Notes under the pieces: model-generated
What the model saw: only the letters and a program-made list of their open reading frames with translations
What the model was told of the DNA's origin: nothing
The model's database searches: none
NCBI RefSeq assembly: GCF_017591425.1
Contig: NW_024465434.1
Span: 744,001-808,000, forward strand
DNA: 64,000 bases
Source of the DNA: Ochotona curzoniae
Taxonomy: Eukaryota > Chordata > Mammalia > Lagomorpha > Ochotonidae
Direction of reading: 5' to 3'
Part shown: piece by piece, positions 32,963 to 44,622 of the stretch
Numbering within the stretch: the first letter of the stretch is position 1
How the letters are laid out: each line of letters starts with the position of its first letter
Program-made: the position numbers and the translations under genes

Positions 32963-33560
32963 AGCACTTTAAAAATTATCTGTCACTCTTTATGCAGAGA
33001 CTTAATAAACATGGTCAATGAACTTTTGAAGTTTTGCTGTAGATATTCCTTGTAGGATAATAATGCTACAAAATCTAGCTGCTATTCCCACAAGAAAACA
33101 ATGCTCCAGTTTATCAGAGAGGACAAAGGGTACGTTCTTAGGTAACTGAAGAAATAAAAGGAAGCCCAAGAAGAAAAGACTCCTGAGGTGGTGAAGGAAA
33201 TCCCTGTGAATGTAAGAAGCCCATGCAGAGGCAGAGGAGTAGCCCATGAACATCTGTACGTGGAGCCTGGCTGAGGACCTTCTTCTAGACATGAGGAATT
33301 CACACAACAGCAACATTTACAGGAACAACAGTAAGAATTACAGGAACCAGCACACATGGAAGAATCCTATTGTTTCCTTCAAAAGCAAGCACTGCCTCAA
33401 ACAGTTACTGAACATGTACAAACAGGAAATTACCATCCTACTAACAGGGCAAATTACACAGCCGCTCTCTTTCTGGGCGTATGTCTACACTATGACAGTC
33501 AATCATTAGGTCATGACACTTTGCATATATACATTTCTCCTAACACATGTAAAAATAAGT
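32963..33560 (+). pseudogene. Possible decayed coding-like sequence, identity unknown
   Basis: One plus-strand frame reads with few stops across about 190 codons. Pieces such as 'DLINMVNELLKFCCRYSL', 'EEKTPEVVKEIPVNV', 'EEFTQQQHLQEQQ' and 'FLQKQALPQTVTEHVQTG' are separated by a handful of in-frame stops. The codon composition looks more coding-like than the surroundings, and there are no introns, so a processed pseudogene is possible. I could not name a parent gene, and no clear A tail is visible. Chance cannot be excluded. Confidence 0.25.
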
Positions 33561-33889
33561 GATACAATTAGTAAAACGGAAGGTAATATTGTACAACAAT
33601 TTTTTTACTAAGACAACTCAAATTTTAGTACAAAGGCCATATACATACATATAATAAATGTGTCATGGGGTAGTGACTACATACATATCCACTGCATAAT
33701 ACTTTACAAAACTACACCTGTAAAAGGGCAGCATTTATTACAGTGTGGTTACTGCAATAACCCATCTCTTTTACAGTCTTACTTTATTTAGAGAACTAAG
33801 TTTAGATAAGCTAAGAAAAAAAACATAATTGGAAAACAAGATAACACCCATGGCTCTGTTAATCTGTACTAAATATTTTCTAAAGAGAT

Positions 33890-34195
33890 AAAAGAGGTGC
33901 AACAGGTGGAGCCGCTGCCTGCGGTGCTGGCGTCTCAGGAGCCCTTGGCAAGCACCCCCACTCCATTTCAGACCCAGCTCCTGCGATTGTGCCTGGGGGA
34001 GCAGTGGGGGACGGTCCAAGCACAGAAGACCCAGAAGCTCCGCGGCTCCAGACTGGCCAGCCCAGCCACTGCAGCTACTTTGGGAGGGAGTCAACGGACA
34101 GAAGATCTACATCTCCCTCTCTGTCTCTCCCTTGCTTTCTCTGCGACTTTGCCTTTCAAATACATAAACACATCTTGAAAAATAAAAATAAAGAA
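33890..34195 (+). mobile_element. C-SINE, older subtype
   Basis: 'gaggtgcaacaggtggagcc' head, 'gcgattgtgcctgggggagc' and the tail 'cctttcaaatacataaacac'. Confidence 0.85.
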
Positions 34196-34623
34196 AGAAT
34201 GTGTTAGGTTCAGTGTATCATTTTCCATTATAAATCCAAACCTACAAAAGCACAGCGTTTGCTACAGTTTAGTGTAACGATCCATCTCAGTTAATGAAAA
34301 CAACATCTGAAATCAGTTAATATCTGGCATTCATCTGTTAAAAAGCTACTTCCATACTAGTGTTCAAGTTGTTGAAAATTCTCTTCTCTCGATTCAAAAG
34401 TACACTTAAACAGAAAAGGAAAAAGCTAAGACGTCCGAGGGAATCCTGTGTCCGATGCCTAAGGAGACTTCAGCACAGGGCACAGGCTGGAGCCGGCCTG
34501 CCAGCCATGCCCAGGCCGTCCATGGCACTCCTGCAGGGCCCTGCGCCACCCACACACGGGGCTGGCTTCCTCACCTATGCGGCCTGTAAGGTCTGTGTAT
34601 TTTTAAGACACATCTATTTGGGG

Positions 34624-34625
<2 letters not shown>

Positions 34626-34655
<30 letters not shown>

Positions 34656-34941
34656 ACTGAAAAGTCAGATATACAGAGAAGAGGAAAGACAGAGAGGAAG
34701 ATCTTGCATCCCCTGATTCACTCCCCAAGCAGCTGCAATGGCCGGAGCTGCACCAATCTGATGCCAGGAGTCCGTAGCCTCTTTTGGTTCTCCAGCGCAG
34801 GAACAGGGTCCCAATGGTTTGGTGGTCCTCCACTGCCTTCCCAGGCCCCGAGCAGGGAGCCGGATGGAAAGCAAGATTACTGGGATTAGAACAGCATGTA
34901 CAAGGCAAGGACGTTAGCTGCTAGGCTACTGCACCAGGCCC
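34626..34941 (-). mobile_element. C-SINE
   Basis: A (TTTA)n tail complement at 34627-34650, then a full body and the head 'tactgcaccaggccc'. It is the last SINE before the repeat-poor block. Confidence 0.92.
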
Positions 34942-37050
34942 ATGAGATACATACTACAGATTCAAATTAAATGTGACAATGTGGTTGAAAAGTGTAGCAC
35001 TGCACCACAATGGTCATAAAGCCAGCTTGCTTGCTTCCTTCCTTCCTTCCCAAATGGCGGGAAATAGAGGAGAAAGAAGTGAATCAATAAAACTGGACTA
35101 ACAACACTCCCCTTCACTCACTCTCGGATTCCTAGCTAACGAGGACCTCGTGACACACTGTCTACACGGCAGCAGCAGGCAAGGACACTGACTGGGAGTC
35201 TCATCACTTCAGAATCAGAACATCTGCATGCCAAATATTAGATTTGTTCAACCAGCACAGATTTAACAAAAACAAAATGAGGAAGCCAATTAGTATACAG
35301 TTTATAACGGAAGCATTGTTGAACTTGCTAAGCTTTCACCTGCCAACTGCTGATTTTCATTCTCAAAGACAGAAGGACGGGCCTAGCCTCAGCAACTCAA
35401 TCTACTCACGTTTGTCTCTCCTCCTACCCTGCCCCCTAGAAAACCTATTTTGCAAACCTTAAAAACCATTTTAAATGCCCATGCTCCCTCGGTCCCAAGT
35501 CTCAACTATAGGAACCAAACACAAACAACCAGAACGAGTAGGCTGTACCTTTGTCAAACAATAAAGCGAAATGAATTTCATCAACTAGTGTTTTCCTTAT
35601 AAAACATGGTAAACTTTTCATTCATACAGTCATGACTATCTAATAACTGACATTATAACATCTGTTTCAATAGAATGATTAAGTCACTGCTTTCCTAATA
35701 TTTTAACATAAACATGAAACATTAAAAAAAAAAAGTATGCTGGTGGAGCACATACAGCTGAGTCACAAACATCTCTAAAGAACTAACGTCTAGAACATCG
35801 AGTTTCCCTGTCTCGATTTTCAATCAATTGACTTGAGGTTAAATCTCCCTCGTACAGAGCAATCGATAAAGTTCACAGGCATCACACTCTCAATGCCACC
35901 AAGCCAAAAGTACTGCAACGGACTAACACACCAAAAAAAAATCCAACAATTTACAAAGTTTGTAAACTCAGTACCTAACCTATCCCACCCGAGTATGAAT
36001 TCCTAAATAGCACCAGTTACGTTGCAATCACTTCATAAAATCAACACACACACACACACACAGTGTTTGTCACACATCAGATGAACGGTCATCTAATGCG
36101 TTCAGAAACACTGAGCATGTCCACAGCTGTTTGTCTGCTCTTACTGTATTCCTTACTTACCTGATACTCAATTTTAGCTCATATTCTAAACTCAATCATT
36201 TCCTTAAAATGTTTACAACTTCAATCCTACTAGAAACACACATTTATAGAAGGCTAAAAAGCAACAAGAAATCATGTAGCAATATTTCCCTTGGTTTCAG
36301 ATGAGCAAAGGGAGGTATTGGGAGTGAGTGACCGAGGGGACAGAGCCCTTCCCTGCCTAACTACACAACTGCTCTCTCCAGATCACCTTCCACTGCTCAG
36401 CCTTCCCGTATCACACCATGCTCACTCTGCTTCTTTTATAATGTCTGATTGCTACTATTTTTAAAAATATCCTTTTCTGCTTATTCTAATCATATCAGAA
36501 CAAATTTAGAAAACAATAAGTTACCAAGAAACAAGCATTTACCAAAAGCCACTTTTTCCACTTCATTCAGATTTTCATTTAATGCTACAGAAACTTAAAG
36601 TATCATTAAAAAGACTGTTCATTGAAAACCTAGAGTCCGCACATAGGGAACAGGGACTGACCATCGGACAATCTTGAAGTTTCACAGTCGTCCTTGCCTC
36701 CCACCACTTCCTGTCCCTGCCCCCAACCTCCAATAACCCAGCAGACATGGCCTATGAACTGCGCATTCCTTTACACACATTACAGCAAGAAAAATCAGAT
36801 TCCTGGATTTTTTTTTGCCCCAGGCAATTTTTTCTGACAAAATCAGAACTTTCTACAATTACTAAAACATTAAGAAAATACTTAAGATAAACCTTACTAA
36901 TGACTGGTCTAACTTCAACTAAAAAAAAAAAATTCCAGGAAATTTCAAAATGACCTTTAAATTCACATTTGCAACAATACTCAAATTAGTTTGTAGAACT
37001 ATGCTAAAGAGCAAAAGTCTAAAGAATTTATTAAACTTATGAAAAGAACA
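34942..37050. other. Repeat-poor sequence, no recognised exon
   Basis: Only short simple repeats are present: CTTC at about 35030-35050 and CA at about 36046-36062. No frame of interest. If the CpG-island gene is read leftwards, this would be intron. Confidence 0.55.
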
Positions 37051-37335
37051 GGACCCAGCACGGTAGCCTAGCAGCTAAGGTCCTTGCCTTGCACGCGCTG
37101 GGATCCCATATGGGCGCCAGTTCTAAATCCTGGTGGCCCCATTTCCCATCCAGCTCCCTGCTTGTGGCCTGGGAAAGCAGTAGAGGATGACTCAAAGCCT
37201 TGGGTCCTTGCGCCTGCATGGGACACCTGGAAGAGGCTCCTGGCTCCTGGCTTCAGATCGGTTCGGCTCCAGCCATTGCAGTCACTTGAGGAGTGAATCA
37301 TCGCACAGAAGATTTTAAAATTTAAAAAAAAGAAA
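37051..37335 (+). mobile_element. C-SINE, tail replaced
   Basis: Full head and body, but after 'gtgaatcatcgcacagaaga' the normal pyrimidine tail is missing and an A-rich run follows. It is the only SINE between 34.9 and 43.6 kb. Confidence 0.88.
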
Positions 37336-37920
37336 GAAAACAAGCTAATTTCATAAAATTTTATGAGATTTACCTAAAACACTTTTTGTGTGTAAAAAGT
37401 CTGCAGTTATAAAACCATATAGATACATACAGAACCACATCTTGTAAATAATTCACAACTTACTTAGCATTTACTGTGCTATGGACTGTTCTCAAGAACT
37501 GCAACCACAGCTGAACACACAGCCTAAGACAAGGAGTCCTGCAAAGACGAGCACAATGCAGATAAAGGTGCTTTCACACAGGGGTTCTGCAAGAGCACAA
37601 AGCACGCGGGAACCCCACCAATGCTTCATTCACCGAATGCCACAGTAAAGCTGCGCACTGCCTCATGGTGACGTGTGGTCTTGCTGTATCCTTTCCTTCC
37701 TACTGATTGTACAAGCTCAACACTACGGGCCTCCCTTCCCAAATTAGCCAAACCGTGAACTACCAAGTTTCAAAACCAAGCTAGCAAAGGCACAGTGTCT
37801 ACATTGTTTTAGTAGTCAGTAGTGATGAGAGAACCAGGCGTTGCTGCTATCTGACTGATCTGTTTATAAACTGAGCAACATTTCAGAAACAGCAAAATCT
37901 GCCTAAGGCATCATCTCCCA

Positions 37921-38583
37921 GTGCAGAGCTTGCCATACAGAGCTCATACTGCATCTGCAACACGGTGTCCATCCTCTCAATCAGCAGAAAGGAACAGAGA
38001 GCCAATGGGGAAAGAATCCTGGGATCTTATTTGGAGAGTACAGTGTGCATCCAGTTCTAGGAATGACCTCCTGAGGTCTTCCACTTCCTGGGAGAAGGAC
38101 TCCAACAAACCTGCAGAGCAGCAATCCGCCTCCACCCAACCTTCTCTGAAGCAATTCCAAGAACCACAGCTGAGAGCAGCGTCAAGCACAGGGCAGATGC
38201 TTCCGAAAGCTGCAGTCTCAGAGCCTACTGTCCCCTCCAACACGAAAAGTGAGGCACATTACTGCACAGGGTTAGGCCGAAGGACAGAGATCTGTAATTC
38301 ATCCAGCAGTGGGTCATCAGCATGTTTTCCTGTACTCTGCAACCTCAGGACTCTGTCTTCCCTGGAGAGGGAGCTTCAAGATGTTAACAGTAAATTAAGT
38401 CTAGGACAGGATCTATTGTCATCAAGCCAGCTAGTTCCAAAGACAAAAGTAGTGCTGCTACAGCCAACGATTCCTTGGCACACTGGCAGCAGCGGCGGCT
38501 CCTCTCTGCCACGCTCTGCTGTTACTATAGCTCCTTTTGCTAAATCCGCCTCTGAGTTTAGACAGGAGCTGGAGGGTTCATAA
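37921..38583 (+). other. Unassigned 220-codon open frame in a repeat-free block
   Basis: An uninterrupted ATG-to-stop frame, rich in Ser, Gln, Leu and Thr, with no signal peptide, membrane segment or recognised domain. Frames of 88 and 100 codons lie opposite on the minus strand. Its length exceeds what nearby sequence produces by chance, but nothing else marks it as coding. The block is also a candidate minus-strand untranslated exon because a TATA-like word lies just upstream on that strand (38765-38777). I treat the frame as unproven. Confidence 0.3.
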
Positions 38584-38762
38584 TCACCCAGCAGCTGCAG
38601 CTGAGCAATCCTCAGTCTAATTGTGGCACTGGAGCAGCTGAGAGGAAGAAGAGATAATACATACCCTGCCCTAGCCATACACTACTACCGAGACACTGAG
38701 ATATCTGAACAGGGACAGATTCTTTCCTTTAGAGAAGAGCTGCACCTCACTGGACGACCTTG

Positions 38763-38779
38763 CATTTATATTATAAACC
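38763..38779 (-). promoter_or_regulatory. TATA-like element, minus strand
   Basis: Reads TTTATAATATAAA on the minus strand. A start about 30 bp downstream would transcribe the repeat-free 37.9-38.7 kb block. No initiator was verified. Confidence 0.25.
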
Positions 38780-38829
38780 GGCTTAAACGTGAACTGGAGG
38801 TGACCTAAGCCTTGCAAGATTCCGAACAA

Positions 38830-40964
38830 TGGAAGACCTTAACTAAAACTTCCTGTAAATATTCACACGACAAAGCCAGTGCCACAAACAGCAGCTTCAC
38901 AGCAGAAGGAAAGTTCCTGTGATGTAAGAGTTTCAGCTGTGATTTTTTTTTTCAATTCTACATTACAATAATGTAAAGCAACAATATCCACACCAAAACC
39001 AAGAAGCCGTTATATAAACGAAAGCGTACAGCGTACGGGGTGTCCTCTGCATTTCTGAAACTCCCAACACAAACTCTCATTTGTTTTCTTTTGAAACAAA
39101 ACATCCCTCCTGCAGGTCCTTCACACCTTCATACAGTTACCCTAAACCATTTTATGTGGGTAACTTCAATACATCCCTAAGAATAGCAAAACTAATGGGG
39201 AAATTATAAATCTAAAGAACTACTGGTCTAGAAGATTAAAAAATAGCACACAGGCATGAAGCCATCATTAAGTTGTGATTTTTGCCACACATTCCATCAT
39301 TTTCTGAAAATCAGATCTGATGACAAGATAGTATTCATTCAATCAACGAGTTCTTAACCCACATACCTCACACAGTAAATTACAAACAGGCTTCTTTAAA
39401 AAGAAGCTGCATGTAGAATGAGACAAGAAAAAAGCCCACGCTGCAAGGATATGGCTGAAGGAATTACACTAAAGCCAACACCCTGGCAACCACCACCAGG
39501 GTAAAAGAACTTTGCCACCAATCACAGCCTCCTCCCCACTCCCGTACCTTGGCTTGTACAGCAATCACTTCCTGTACACTTCAAAAATATATACTTGTTT
39601 GTTTTTTAGAACCCAAGTATGCATTCTTAGACACAAAAGCTTGCCAGACTTTCTTAAAATACTCCTAATACAACAAGTGATGCCTGCACTGACTTGACTC
39701 AGTGGATGGAGAGCTAAATAAGTCGGGAAATAATTACCCGCAGTAATAAATGACACAAATCTGAACTTTCAGCAAATGTCTCATATTTCATCTATATGGA
39801 TGGGCCACTGCTACTGTTTTGGCATATTTACTCTTTTACCATTACATGCCATGAAAATGTGTGTATAAGCACAGATCTTTTTCAGCTTGAGGATTTCCTT
39901 AACTAAAGAAAAAATCTCAGACAAGATATTAATATTACACTTTGACCAAAAGACAAATTCCACCTATCCCAGGAAGATAGGTCAAGGCTATAATTTCACT
40001 TTCGGCTGAACAGAAAGGAGTCAATTTTGTGGTTTATGAAGTCAGCAAAAGCTAACTGCAAAATTAAAGCTATTATAACATTACGGTGGTTACAGCAGAG
40101 TACGTATTTTAAGAGCCCCATTATCTTTTATCCTGGAAACACGAATATGAACCCTTAGATTCGTGGCAATTTTTTTTTTAATGTAGGACTCTGAATTGTC
40201 AAACAGCATTTAAACTCTCCACTGAGATTTAGCTAATGTCTGAAAATTAAAACACAATTAAACTCCCTTTTCTTAAATGTCAACTATGGCAAGAGTCGCA
40301 CACATTTCTAGGGAGGGAAAAGTATGTTGAAATGTAACTTATTGTAAACTAGGTGAAAACCACGGGGTGCACACAAGATCCCACTGTCTTCTGACACAAG
40401 AGACTCCTTCACCCTTCCTCACCTGTCTATTAAAATGCCTCCTGGCCCCTCTGTGCCAAGCAGTGTGTCGTTTCAGGCAGTGGACTTCGCATGCACTTTG
40501 CCTTAAATGCATAGTGTCACATGTCCACCGTCACTAACATTTTTAACGTGCAATGTAACTTTAGACCCTGAGCAGGACACTTGACATTTAACAAAACCCC
40601 CTCTGACTCCACGATCCTACAAGTGAACCATGCACAGATGTTCCACAGGCACATCACACATCCGCGTGAACACACACACACAACAGATGGCAAGGACGTG
40701 AGGATACGGAGCCGTGGTTCCACCGCAGCCTTTTCACTTACCTGCTTCAGAAACTCGCAAGTTACTAGACCGTGTGGTATTCCGTGCCCCTTTCAATTAG
40801 GCATGCTGAAAGTAATTCTACAGTCCGAACTACGCTGTTCCAACTCACCCCAAAACAAAAACTAAAGCACTCCCTCCCCTGGACTGGATACTAGAGCTTT
40901 CTTAAACCAACTCTGTGCTAATCCCGATACAGCAAAAGACGCAAGCAATTACCAGGAGGGAAAA

Positions 40965-41014
<50 letters not shown>

Positions 41015-41150
41015 CTATGACAAAATTCGCTTTCACACGTGTGGACACGGATCGGAACACAGCGAGAGGCGGAATGGCAAGATAAAAGTGGACGCTGAAT
41101 GGCAAATTTCCCAACCCCCAATCCAAAACAAAAGGAAAACTTTTAACATG
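38830..41150. other. Repeat-poor sequence, no recognised exon
   Basis: Apart from the CA microsatellite at 40966-41011 no repeat is seen. Frames of 60-94 codons are unremarkable. It lies just inside the presumed first intron. Confidence 0.5.
40966..41011. repeat. (CA)n microsatellite at the CpG-island edge
   Basis: About 22 uninterrupted CA units ending at 'cgctctatga'. It sits about 640 bp from the predicted splice donor, on the intron side. Confidence 0.97.
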
Positions 41151-41643
41151 TTGCGGTTTTCAATCAAACTGAGCGACGCCCGCAGCTCACCCCTCGCCCC
41201 CGCCTTGCACACTTGCCACCCGGCGCCAGACACGCTTCCCGGCCGCGTTCCCCGTCCCCTACTCCGGCCAAGGAGTTAAAAATAAGCTTAGCACACCCCC
41301 CACAGCCCCACTTCGCAGGGTGGCCCAACGACCTTTTAAAGACCGGGGTGGGGAGTGTACCCCAAACGCTCGGAGGATCCTCCAGTCGGACCTGGGCGGG
41401 ACCGAGGAGGACACGACGGGGCGTAGAGCGAGTCAGGGGGCGAGCAGGTAGCGCCGGGAAGGAGCTCCACGGCCGCCGGGCGAGCCGGGCCGGGGGAGGG
41501 GAGAACTTTCTTCCCAACTTCCCGACTCGGAGCCGCGGGGGCGGGAAACGGCGGCGCCTCCGGGAGCGGACGGGCGCCGGGGCCTAGCGTTCGTCCCGGA
41601 CCCGGGTCCATCGCTTCCGCCCCGGCTCCCCCGCTAGATCCTT

Positions 41644-41650
41644 ACCTGCC
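41644..41650 (-). promoter_or_regulatory. 5' splice site (donor), minus strand
   Basis: The minus-strand sequence GGCAG|GTAAGG matches the mammalian donor consensus at nearly every position, at the edge of the CpG island. Confidence 0.75.
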
Positions 41651-42110
41651 CAGCGGCCGCGCTCTCATGAGGCGCTGCTACCGCAGCTCCCGGGGCTGGG
41701 GCAGGGGGGCTGGCGGGCGGAGGCGAGGCCCGCCGTGAGCCTCTCCCTCCTCCACCTCCAAAGCCTGGGGCGCCCGGCACCGGCGAAGGCGAGAGAAGCC
41801 GCCCGGGACTCGTTACTTCAGGAGGAGGGAATTCCCGGGCTCCCCAAGCCGTCGGCCGCCGCTCCCCACCTCCACCTCGCCGCCGCCTCCTCCTCCTCCT
41901 CCTCCTCTCCCGGCTCCGCCCACTCCACTCCGCGGCGGGGGCTGCGGCTACCTGCACTCTCCGCCGCGAGCTCCCCGGGACTCGGGCCCGCCTCGAGGCG
42001 ACCCCCTCAGCCTGCCGGCGCCGGCGCCCCCCGGGCCGTCCGCCGACTCCTGACCGCCCCCCAGCCGGGATCCGGGTCGGCCGCGAGTCCGAGTCACTTT
42101 CCCCGACCCA
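41646..42110 (-). other. Probable non-coding first exon, minus strand
   Basis: The exon 3' end is set by CAG|GTAAGG on the minus strand (last exon base 41646). The 5' limit is uncertain; placing the start near the YY1-type site at 42110 is inference. The frame open through the exon has no internal ATG: its only methionine lies at 42800, upstream of the likely start. A short ATG near 41670 has a poor context (C at -3, A at +4) and would run into the splice site after a few codons. It is therefore best read as 5' UTR, rich in GAG/GGC triplets. The gene was not identified, and no coding exon of it was recognised to the left. Confidence 0.6.
41886..41910. repeat. (CTC)n trinucleotide run in the presumed first exon
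   Basis: About eight CTC units (GAG on the minus strand). This run creates the poly-arginine in the spurious long minus-strand frame. Confidence 0.9.
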
Positions 42111-42120
42111 ACATGGCGGC
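42110..42120 (+). promoter_or_regulatory. YY1-type promoter element
   Basis: AACATGGCGGC, the core of the long YY1 motif, which in mammalian promoters usually sits within tens of bases of the start site. It is on the plus strand, although the visible splice donor is on the minus strand. Confidence 0.6.
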
Positions 42121-42880
42121 GGGGTCCGGGGCGGATTCCCGAGGCGGCGCAGGCTGAGGGGGCGTGAGGCGGAGGAGGCGCCTCTGGAGCCGCAGAGCAG
42201 GCCGGCAGCGGCCCGGTCCACTCGCTCCCGCGCCCGCCGAAGCCCCGGGCCGGCTGGCGGGAGTCGGGCTCCGGGCTGGCTCAATGGGACGCACAGATCC
42301 CGCCCTCCGTCCTTCTCGGCTTCCCGGCCCCGCCGTCCGTAACGCCCAGGGCTTGGGGGCTTTGTCGTGTTTCTGGGGGAGCGTGGAGTTAGTTTGGGGG
42401 GTGGCTTGTGTGCACCATTGCTTCCGCACCCTTTGTGTTGATAGTAAAATCTCAGGCCAGCCGCGGAGCAGGGGGCGTTACTCACACCCTCCCCAACAGC
42501 CTGGTCGCCGTCCAAAAACGTTCGCGTCTGGCCTCTTTCCGAGGCTGGGATCCTGTCCCTGCCAGGGGAGCTTCCTGTTGACTGTAGGTCGAACCAGCCT
42601 TGCCGGGAGGGAAGCTGCAGCCGAGTTGTGCTGGCGACCGTCCCAGCAATGGTGGCTTTGGCTGATCTCGGACGACGTATTCGTATAGGATCCTGGCAAC
42701 GCCCCAAGGGAGAGAACGGGGACAGGGGGGTTTGCAGATGTGAAAACTCAGGCTGCGACCCCGAAAGTGGCGCAAGCCGCTCCCGTCTGGATCCCAGCAC
42801 CCTTGTCAGTCCCTGCGTGGGGTGGAGGGGAAGACCTAGATCCCCAAAGAACTGGCGGGGACAGGAGGAGGATTAGTCAA

Positions 42881-43630
42881 GGTTAGGATGGGCTGAACCT
42901 GGAGCCGCTTGTGCTATAGTCACTTGTATCCGGTCGGAGTAATTTCCTCTTTGTTATTTCCTCTTTGGTGGGGTTATCAGAGTCATTAATGTGGCACTGT
43001 TGGTTTCCTTTTGTTTGCGGTTTTTGGCGAAATTTAGAATTGTCTTCTTCAACAACTGTGAAGTACAACAATTTCTGTCAGTGTCCTCTCGTTTTCTAAG
43101 AACAATGAAGAAAAAAAAAATCTGCCCCGAATGAGCCAAAAGTAGGCATGGATGTGTGCATGTAACCAAAAGGCACAGACGCTGTGGAGCAATACTTGGT
43201 TTCATTTAGCTATGCACTGCCGTGGGCATGAAACATGAACATGCATATTCAGCTTTCCTTAAAACCAAAAAAATAAATTTCTTGTGATGTTGCCTTTCTC
43301 AATTTCTAAATAAAATAGATTTCTTTTTTGTTTTTTGTTTCTAAACTCTTTTTTTTAATGGATTATACTAGTTTACCATAGTTTAAGGGTTGAGGTGGCC
43401 TTGAAGACGTTGTGTGTTGAAATTTTAAATGTGGAGAGGAAGACAAAATCACCCATCATTTACAGGCTGTTCTGATTTAACTGAATTTGTATCTTCCCAA
43501 CCTCATTGTTTTCTTTCTAAAAATATTCCCCAGCCAGTGCCAAGCTGCAGCCTGTAAATAACCTGGAAAGTTTTCAATCTTGTAATGATTGACTTTTTCC
43601 AGAAATATTTACGGTATTGTTTTTAAAATG
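42881..43630. other. No recognised gene or repeat
   Basis: Composition drops back to AT-rich immediately to the right of the CpG island. No repeat or frame of interest. Confidence 0.5.
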
Positions 43631-43902
43631 AGGGGGGATGAGCATGTGGCACAGAGGTGGAGCTGGCACTTGGGTCACTGTCATTGCATGTCACACTGCC
43701 TGGGTATGGATCCCAGCTCTGCTCTCCAGCGCAGCTTCTTGCCATAATGCATCCTAGGCAGGCAACAGGTGCTGGCTCCAGTAGCTGGGTACCTGCTAAC
43801 CCCCGGAAGTATCTTGCATGAGTTTGCACTTGGGGAATGAACCAGTTCATGGAAATGCTCTCTTTTCTCTGCCTTTCAAATAATCTTTTTTTTTTTTTTA
43901 AA
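43631..43902 (+). mobile_element. Old C-SINE
   Basis: 'gatgagcatgtggcacagag' head, 'ctgggtatggatcccagctc' and 'tctgcctttcaaataatctt'. It is the first SINE to the right of the island. Confidence 0.75.
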
Positions 43903-44622
43903 GAAGAAGAATCTGGAAAGTGTTACTGAGTTTGGATAATGAAAAATACTTTTAAATGAAAATCTGTTTACTTAGGAAATGTACAAATGAACTCTGCCCC
44001 CTGTTTCCCTCCTGCAGAGCCCAGCTGTCCGGTATGTGTGTTAGTGGTAAGGGATGCTAAGTCGGAACCCCAGGGAAGGTCTGCTGAATGAAAAACATAA
44101 GGGAAGCTTTCAGCAGAATTTAGGAGCTATGTCAGGCACCTATAAAAGTAAAATATTTTCACTTATTTAAGTTTGTTGTTGCTTAATGTTATTTGACTGG
44201 AAGTTTGAAAGACAAAGTGGAGCAGGGACCTTTTCATTATCACCCTGGAATCTGTGATTTGCCAAGAAATGTTGTGGCTTAGGCTAAGCACCTCCCATAC
44301 GCTATCAGTGATACACTGCCTGCTGCGGCCTCCATTGCTGAAGTTGTAAGGATGACTTTCTCTTCGTGTGAACAGCAGAAAACATGACTCTCCCCCGGCT
44401 TCAGGTCCTTCTGCACACCAACCCCCATTCCGACCATCACCCCTCTCAGAATGCTGCCTGCCAGTCACCAGTTGGCTTTCCTGCATCTACTCAATGCCTA
44501 AGTTCATCTGAACCACCTTGGCCTTGCTTCATTTGGCCACCTGGCCAAAACTGCTAGGTGCAGTCAGAAAAAACATGAGCGCCGTTTGAAAGATTGGAGA
44601 AACAAGCAAATGGGATTTAGAT
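43903..44622. other. No recognised gene or repeat
   Basis: A 107-codon minus-strand frame (44163-44486) shows no known motif. Otherwise unremarkable. Confidence 0.45.

Larger units (their letters stand above)
41150..42880. promoter_or_regulatory. CpG island promoter
   Basis: Base composition changes abruptly to very GC-rich and CpG-dense, with many GGGCGG and CCCGCC boxes and no TATA box. It contains an AACATGGCGGC word (42110-42120) typical of YY1-bound mammalian promoters, and a splice donor on the minus strand at 41646/41645. This is the profile of a broadly expressed gene's promoter. GC richness extends about 700 bp to the right of the YY1 site, so divergent transcription is plausible. 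No SINE lies inside it. Confidence 0.9.

Noticed and set aside
36046..36062. CRISPR-like or satellite array from the many similar 300-bp units
   Set aside because: The units are dispersed retroposons with individual target duplications, not direct repeats with spacers. The local repeat here is a simple CA run.
42164..42688. 174-codon plus-strand open frame in the CpG island
   Set aside because: It overlaps other open frames on both strands, has no recognised domain, and open frames are expected where stop codons are rare because of GC content.
41634..42800. 388-codon minus-strand open frame through the CpG island as a protein gene
   Set aside because: Its only methionine is upstream of the likely start site, the sequence is low-complexity Arg/Gly/Pro from GC-rich DNA, and it reads past a good splice donor.
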